From positions 1-64,000 of the forward strand of contig JAFGUB010000009.1 of the NCBI GenBank assembly GCA_016938735.1: a stretch of DNA of 64,000 bases, read 5' to 3'. The notes beneath the pieces are model-generated. The model ran no database searches. It was given only the letters and a program-made list of their open reading frames with translations, and had not been told where the DNA came from. Below, piece after piece: positions 60,093 to 64,000 of this stretch; the stretch's first letter is position 1; each line of letters begins with the position of its first letter. The position numbers were made by a program, and so were the translations under genes. This stretch comes from Campylobacterales bacterium. GTDB lineage: Bacteria; Campylobacterota; Campylobacteria; Campylobacterales; Sulfurimonadaceae.

Positions 60093-61208
60093 CTAGTCTT
60101 TTTGCTGGCGCATATAGGTAGGCACGTCGAGGTAGTCTTCAGAGATCGCATCCCCGCCGACAACGAGACGAGGACGAAGAATAGGGCGTTTGGTCTCCTC
60201 TTTTTTAGTTTCAAATTCGGAGTTATTCTTCTTTTGTTGCTCAAAACCGGTTGCCACAAGTGTGATACGTACATAATCTTCGGGCAATGCCTCGTTGGTT
60301 GAGGTTCCAAAAATTACATCGGCATCCACATCGGCGCTGTCATGAACGACATTCATCGCCTCATTGAGCTCCATCATTGGAAAGTTCGGGTGCATATGGA
60401 AGTGGACCAATACGCCCATGGCGCCGTTGATAGACATGTTATCTAGCAGAGGCGATTCAATGGCTGCTTTAATCGCTTCGTAAGCCGCGTTTTCACCTTG
60501 GTGTTCGCCCACACCCATCAGCGCCATACCGCGGTGGCTCATAACCGTCTGTAGGTCTGCAAAGTCAAGATTGATATCGTTGTCGCCGCTAGAGAGGATA
60601 ACGCCCGAAGTACCGCTGACAGCTTGGGCCAAAACGCTATCGACGATTTTAAAGCTGTCTTTCATACCCAGTTTGCGATCAATAATGGAGAGGAGCTTGT
60701 CGTTTGGAATCACGACAATGGAGTCGCTGGTTTCGCGAAGCGCTTTAAGCCCCTCTTCGGCCAATGACATCCGTTTTTTACCTTCAAATCCGAATGGCTT
60801 TGTGACCACAGAGATGGTAAGCGCACCCAACTCTTTAGCAATGCCGGCAATGACGGGAGCAGCACCTGTGCCCGTTCCGCCGCCCAAGCCCGCGGCTACA
60901 AAGACAATATCGGCTCCTTGAAGCGCATTGCGCAGTTCGTCATAGCTTTCAAAAGCGGAATCTTTGCCGACCTCGGGCTTCATTCCGGCTCCAAGACCTT
61001 TGGTCAGTTTGGCACCGATTTGGATCTTTATGGCGGCAGCCGACTGTGACAATACCTGTGCATCGGTATTGGCAATGATGAGCTCGATACCGCTGACGCC
61101 TTCTTTAAGCATATGACCGATCATGTTCCCACCGCCTCCGCCGACACCTACGGCAATGATGCGTGCTCCTGCTTGCGTTACTGACTCTTTGATATAAAAC
61201 GGTTCCAT
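60093..61208 (-). CDS. ftsZ: Cell division protein FtsZ
   Basis: 371 aa from the ATG at 61208, which has AAGGAG at ideal spacing; a GTG two codons earlier is too close to it. Tubulin-like GTPase: GVGGGGGNMIGHML, the signature GLGGGTGTGAAPVIAGIA, and NFDFADLQTVM-like synergy loop region (NLDFADLQTVM). Variable linker, then a C-terminal tail ending DVPTYMRQQKD that binds FtsA. No palindrome copy. Confidence 0.98.
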   Translation of the reverse strand: MEPFYIKESVTQAGARIIAVGVGGGGGNMIGHMLKEGVSGIELIIANTDAQVLSQSAAAIKIQIGAKLTKGLGAGMKPEVGKDSAFESYDELRNALQGADIVFVAAGLGGGTGTGAAPVIAGIAKELGALTISVVTKPFGFEGKKRMSLAEEGLKALRETSDSIVVIPNDKLLSIIDRKLGMKDSFKIVDSVLAQAVSGTSGVILSSGDNDINLDFADLQTVMSHRGMALMGVGEHQGENAAYEAIKAAIESPLLDNMSINGAMGVLVHFHMHPNFPMMELNEAMNVVHDSADVDADVIFGTSTNEALPEDYVRITLVATGFEQQKKNNSEFETKKEETKRPILRPRLVVGGDAISEDYLDVPTYMRQQKD

Positions 61209-61220
61209 TCTCACACTCCT

Positions 61221-62594
61221 TTAAAATAGCTGGGTAGCCCAATTCCAAAACTTGCCGACAGTGCCTGCTTCATCGCCTTTTTTCTCTTTTTTGGGCGGTA
61301 GTGTCGCCAGATCGTTTTTGATCTCTGCGCTGGTTTCTTCGGCGGGAGGCATTGTCATGACAGCCATATCTGCCGTGGCGCCTAAATTGATCGGTTTGAT
61401 ACGTTCTCTCTCTTCGTTGCGGTGGCGCATCTGCTTGTTGACGTCAATCTCATAAGGAGTGAAATGTCCTGCCGCATATTTAACGAGTCCGATCGCCGTA
61501 GAATAGGCCGGGTCGCGTAGAGTGTCAAAAAGCCCGCCGATATCGCCCGGTTTGGCCAAACGTACGGGAACGTTATCGAAGATGGCAACCGCCAGTTCGC
61601 GCAACCCCTCCATTTTGGTAAAGCCTCCGGTAAGCACTACGCCCGCGCCGATATGATCCTTAAGACCGCTCTTTTCAATGGATTGAGCAATAATCATCAG
61701 TGTCTCTTCGACTCTAGCATATATTACATTGTGTACTACGTCCAAAGAGACTTCATGTGTGGTTCTCTCATCACCGATTATGGGTAGCTCGATGAGTTCG
61801 CTACTGGGTTCGTGTAGTGAACCGTAGGTCATTTTGACATTGTTGGCAACGTCAAGAGGGGTATGGAGTGCCATAGAGAGGTCGCTGGTAATATGGTTGG
61901 AACCGACACCTAAAAAATCATTAAACCGGATGGCATTGCCTGAGTGAATTGCGATATTGCTCGTACTACCGCCCATATCTACTAATGCGACGCCCAGTTC
62001 TCGCTCGTCGGCATTAAGGACCGCTATGGCCGAAGCATAGCCGTTGAGAATGATGTTTTCAACTTCTACGCCGGCAGCACGCACTGCTTTGCGAAGATTG
62101 TTGAGATTGCTTTTTTGGGTTGTGATAATGTGGGTTTCTACTTCAAGCCGTGACGCATTCATACCAACAGGATCTTCGATAAAGTCTTGATCGTCAACTT
62201 TAAAGTTAAACGGCAGGGTGTGCAATACCTCATATTCATTGGGAATGTTGGCATTGTAAAGAGAGGTGTGCATCACACGGTTGATCTCTTTGACCGTGAT
62301 CTCTTTGTTGGGGATATTGACGATGCCACTAGAATTTTGACTTTTGGTGTAGGCGCCGGAGATAGAGACAGTCGCGCTTTTGAGCTCCATGCCGGCAACG
62401 CGTTTGGCATCACTTAAGGCTTGTTTGATCGATTTTGAAGCCAATTCGATGTTGGTAATGCTGCCTTTTTTCAGGCCCTGTGCCTTTGCAAAGCCGGCAC
62501 CGATAATCTGAATATTGCTTTCAGCATCTACATCGGCAATGATGGCGGCGATTTTTGTTGAGCCGATATCGATGGCTAAAACCGTGTTATTCAC
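61221..62594 (-). CDS. ftsA: Cell division protein FtsA
   Basis: 457 aa actin-like protein. ATP-binding motifs VLAIDIGSTKIAAI, VDMGGSTSNIAI and GVVLTGGFTKMEGL. The C-terminal amphipathic helix (GKFWNWATQLF) is the membrane tether. It anchors FtsZ to the membrane. It lies 12 bases upstream of ftsZ and 2 bases after the PpiD-like gene, the order ppiD-ftsA-ftsZ known from Campylobacter. Confidence 0.98.
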   Translation of the reverse strand: MNNTVLAIDIGSTKIAAIIADVDAESNIQIIGAGFAKAQGLKKGSITNIELASKSIKQALSDAKRVAGMELKSATVSISGAYTKSQNSSGIVNIPNKEITVKEINRVMHTSLYNANIPNEYEVLHTLPFNFKVDDQDFIEDPVGMNASRLEVETHIITTQKSNLNNLRKAVRAAGVEVENIILNGYASAIAVLNADERELGVALVDMGGSTSNIAIHSGNAIRFNDFLGVGSNHITSDLSMALHTPLDVANNVKMTYGSLHEPSSELIELPIIGDERTTHEVSLDVVHNVIYARVEETLMIIAQSIEKSGLKDHIGAGVVLTGGFTKMEGLRELAVAIFDNVPVRLAKPGDIGGLFDTLRDPAYSTAIGLVKYAAGHFTPYEIDVNKQMRHRNEERERIKPINLGATADMAVMTMPPAEETSAEIKNDLATLPPKKEKKGDEAGTVGKFWNWATQLF

Positions 62595-62596
62595 GA

Positions 62597-64000
62597 CTAG
62601 AGTCCTTTGACATAAATCTCAGTTGGAAACTTTTTCTCAAGTGTTTGCACCAGACCTCGATCCAGTAGCATCGACTTAATACCAGCAGCATCTTGTCCCG
62701 AGACCGTTATATTGTTATCAAGCATCTTTTGTTCCAAAATGGCGTAAAGAACCACCTTACCACTTGCAAGCTCGACAAAACCGCGTTTGTTTTTACTTAC
62801 GAACATTTTAGCAAGAAAATCACTTGCTTCAGGTGTTTCTAGCAGTTCTATTTTGCTAATATCGTCTTGTGTTAGGAAATCTGTAGTCTTGCCCTCGAAA
62901 TTTGCGAGTTTGCTTTGGGCTTCTTGAAGCAGTTTGTATTGTTTTTGTTGGGCTGTGTACTCTGCGAGTACTTCCGTGCGTGCATCCTCAAAGCTTTTTG
63001 GTTTTGAAGCTTCGTAGGCGCTGAGTTTAAAGACCTGATAGGTATCGCCTACCTTTCTAGGTTTGAGGTATGGATCTTGCAGCGTTAGTGCGCTTAGCTC
63101 CTCGTACAGTGCTGTATCGAAGCTATGGTTTTGTTCGTCAATTTGTATCCGAGAGGCATTAAGGCCCTCCAGCGTATTCCCTTTTTTGAACTCAATATAT
63201 GCTTTTAGGGCCGCTTTGTTTGCCGCTTTATCGTCAAGCGCCGACATGACTGCGGCTTTGGCTTGATCGAGTGCTAGAAGTTTTCCTTCACTGTCGGCAA
63301 ATGAGAGTTTGTTGGTCTCATGGTGTTCAGCAATCTCCTCATCGGTGTGTGCACCTTTCGCGATGGGGATAGTGAGCACTTCCAAGGTGTATGTAGGGAG
63401 TGTCATATAAGTGAATTGTCGCTCCTCCCAGTATTTTTTGATCTCCTCTTCGGAAGGAGCAACGGTGATATACAGTGGATCCAGGACGGAGTAGCTGATG
63501 CGATCAGCAATCTTTGCGCCGACGTCAAGCGCTGTATTCTCTAGGGATGTCGGTTTGGTACTCAGAAGATTGATGATTTTTTGTATGAGCAGCGACTGAC
63601 GCATATCCTCTTCATACTCTTGAATACTCATACTGTTTTGGCGTAGTACATTGGCATAGGTCTCTTTGTCAAAAGAGCCGTCTTTGAAAAAGTAGCTTTG
63701 GGTTTTGAGAAGGTCGAACAGCTCTCGGTCGCTGACGCTAAGATCCAGACTTTTAGCAAGGTTAAGGATGAGTGCGGCATCGATCAAGGATCTTAATGCT
63801 TGTTGCTGCAAGCCAAACTCTTTGGCGCGGGTGTCGTCGAAATTGCCTTGGAAGAGCTGGTTGTATTGCGCATAAAGGCGACCGTATGCCTGTTGGAAGT
63901 TGCGCTCGGTGATCGGTATCGATCCGACACGAGCGATAGCACTCGCCTTATCACCATAAGAGTATTGTCCCCAGCCGACAAATCCTGCACCGACAAAAGC
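62597..64000 (-). CDS. PpiD/SurA-like periplasmic chaperone (5' end outside window)
   Basis: 467 residues visible; the frame is open to the window edge, so the TTG at 63811 is not the start. The visible N-terminal part (AFVGAGFVGWGQ) is the end of a membrane anchor, followed by a SurA_N-type domain (about residues 15-170), a PPIC-like region and a C-terminal domain. This corresponds to the PpiD-like protein (Cj0694 type) upstream of ftsA in Campylobacter. It acts in folding of exported proteins. Codon use is more AT-rich than in the left half of the window. Confidence 0.9.
   Translation of the reverse strand, partial: AFVGAGFVGWGQYSYGDKASAIARVGSIPITERNFQQAYGRLYAQYNQLFQGNFDDTRAKEFGLQQQALRSLIDAALILNLAKSLDLSVSDRELFDLLKTQSYFFKDGSFDKETYANVLRQNSMSIQEYEEDMRQSLLIQKIINLLSTKPTSLENTALDVGAKIADRISYSVLDPLYITVAPSEEEIKKYWEERQFTYMTLPTYTLEVLTIPIAKGAHTDEEIAEHHETNKLSFADSEGKLLALDQAKAAVMSALDDKAANKAALKAYIEFKKGNTLEGLNASRIQIDEQNHSFDTALYEELSALTLQDPYLKPRKVGDTYQVFKLSAYEASKPKSFEDARTEVLAEYTAQQKQYKLLQEAQSKLANFEGKTTDFLTQDDISKIELLETPEASDFLAKMFVSKNKRGFVELASGKVVLYAILEQKMLDNNITVSGQDAAGIKSMLLDRGLVQTLEKKFPTEIYVKGL

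Noticed and set aside
1-64000. tRNA, rRNA, riboswitch, CRISPR, IS or prophage features
   Set aside because: Intergenic spaces are short (longest about 280 bases) and none shows cloverleaf, repeat-spacer or transposase signatures by eye.

Overview
This 64 kb window is a continuous, gene-dense stretch of bacterial chromosome with roughly balanced base composition. It contains about 60 protein genes and shows no rRNA, tRNA, CRISPR array, prophage or insertion sequence. The gene content points to the Campylobacterota (former Epsilonproteobacteria). The signs are a PpiD-like gene followed by ftsA and ftsZ, a short RecO (205 aa), a ProB without its PUA domain (254 aa), a fused ResB-ResC cytochrome c maturation protein (CcsBA, 1036 aa), and a flagellar CheX/FliN/FliO-like operon. 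A flagellated, free-living member such as the Sulfurimonas/Sulfuricurvum group is the best guess, but that family-level placement is inference.

Layout. 1-10.9 kb (+): end of a hybrid histidine kinase, a ThiE-like protein, gatB, a K+ channel with a partner RCK protein, gpsA, an SLC13-type anion transporter, an unknown gene, hemH and a HAD phosphatase. 10.9-16.5 kb: a divergent pair of coiled-coil genes, then a leftward block (trypsin-like lipoprotein, small membrane protein, HD-GYP response regulator) and a rightward HDOD gene. 16.5-23.3 kb (+): polA, ccsBA and a lytic transglycosylase. 23.3-26.2 kb (-): flippase-like protein, GT39-type glycosyltransferase and deaminase. 26.3-31.1 kb (+): PAP2 phosphatase, motA-motB-fliP, trmA and an SH3-like protein. 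31.1-34.2 kb: periplasmic rhodanese, DUF4395 protein, Rrf2 regulator, orphan DNA adenine methyltransferase and recO. 34.4-44.6 kb (+): gltB-gltD, accD, thiE, rlmH, dksA, a membrane protein and dusB. 44.6-46.2 kb (-): flagellar operon. 46.3-50.2 kb (+): TauE/SafE transporter, uvrA and a Dabb protein. 50.2-54.9 kb (-): EAL-like/HDOD, Uma2, MtfA-like and ABC-F. 55.2-59.8 kb (+): small membrane protein, M48 protease, prmC, DUF4149, a small protein, an MlaF-like ATPase and proB. 59.8-64 kb (-): J-domain protein, ftsZ, ftsA and ppiD-like.

Genes are tightly packed. Many neighbours overlap by 1, 4 or 8 bases (ATGA or TAATG junctions), which implies translational coupling. Non-ATG starts (TTG, GTG) are common.

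The most unusual signal is not a gene. The 10-base palindrome TTACATGTAA occurs 25 times exactly, and its core TACATGTA 44 times, on a background where about one core would be expected by chance. Copies lie inside unrelated genes (read as Leu-His-Val or Thr-Cys-Lys) and in gene boundaries, where some supply stop codons or part of the ribosome binding site. The consensus extends as a palindrome to CCTTACATGTAAGG. This looks like a genome-wide iterated DNA element, comparable in style to cyanobacterial HIP1 or to DNA uptake sequences. I do not recall it being described for this group.
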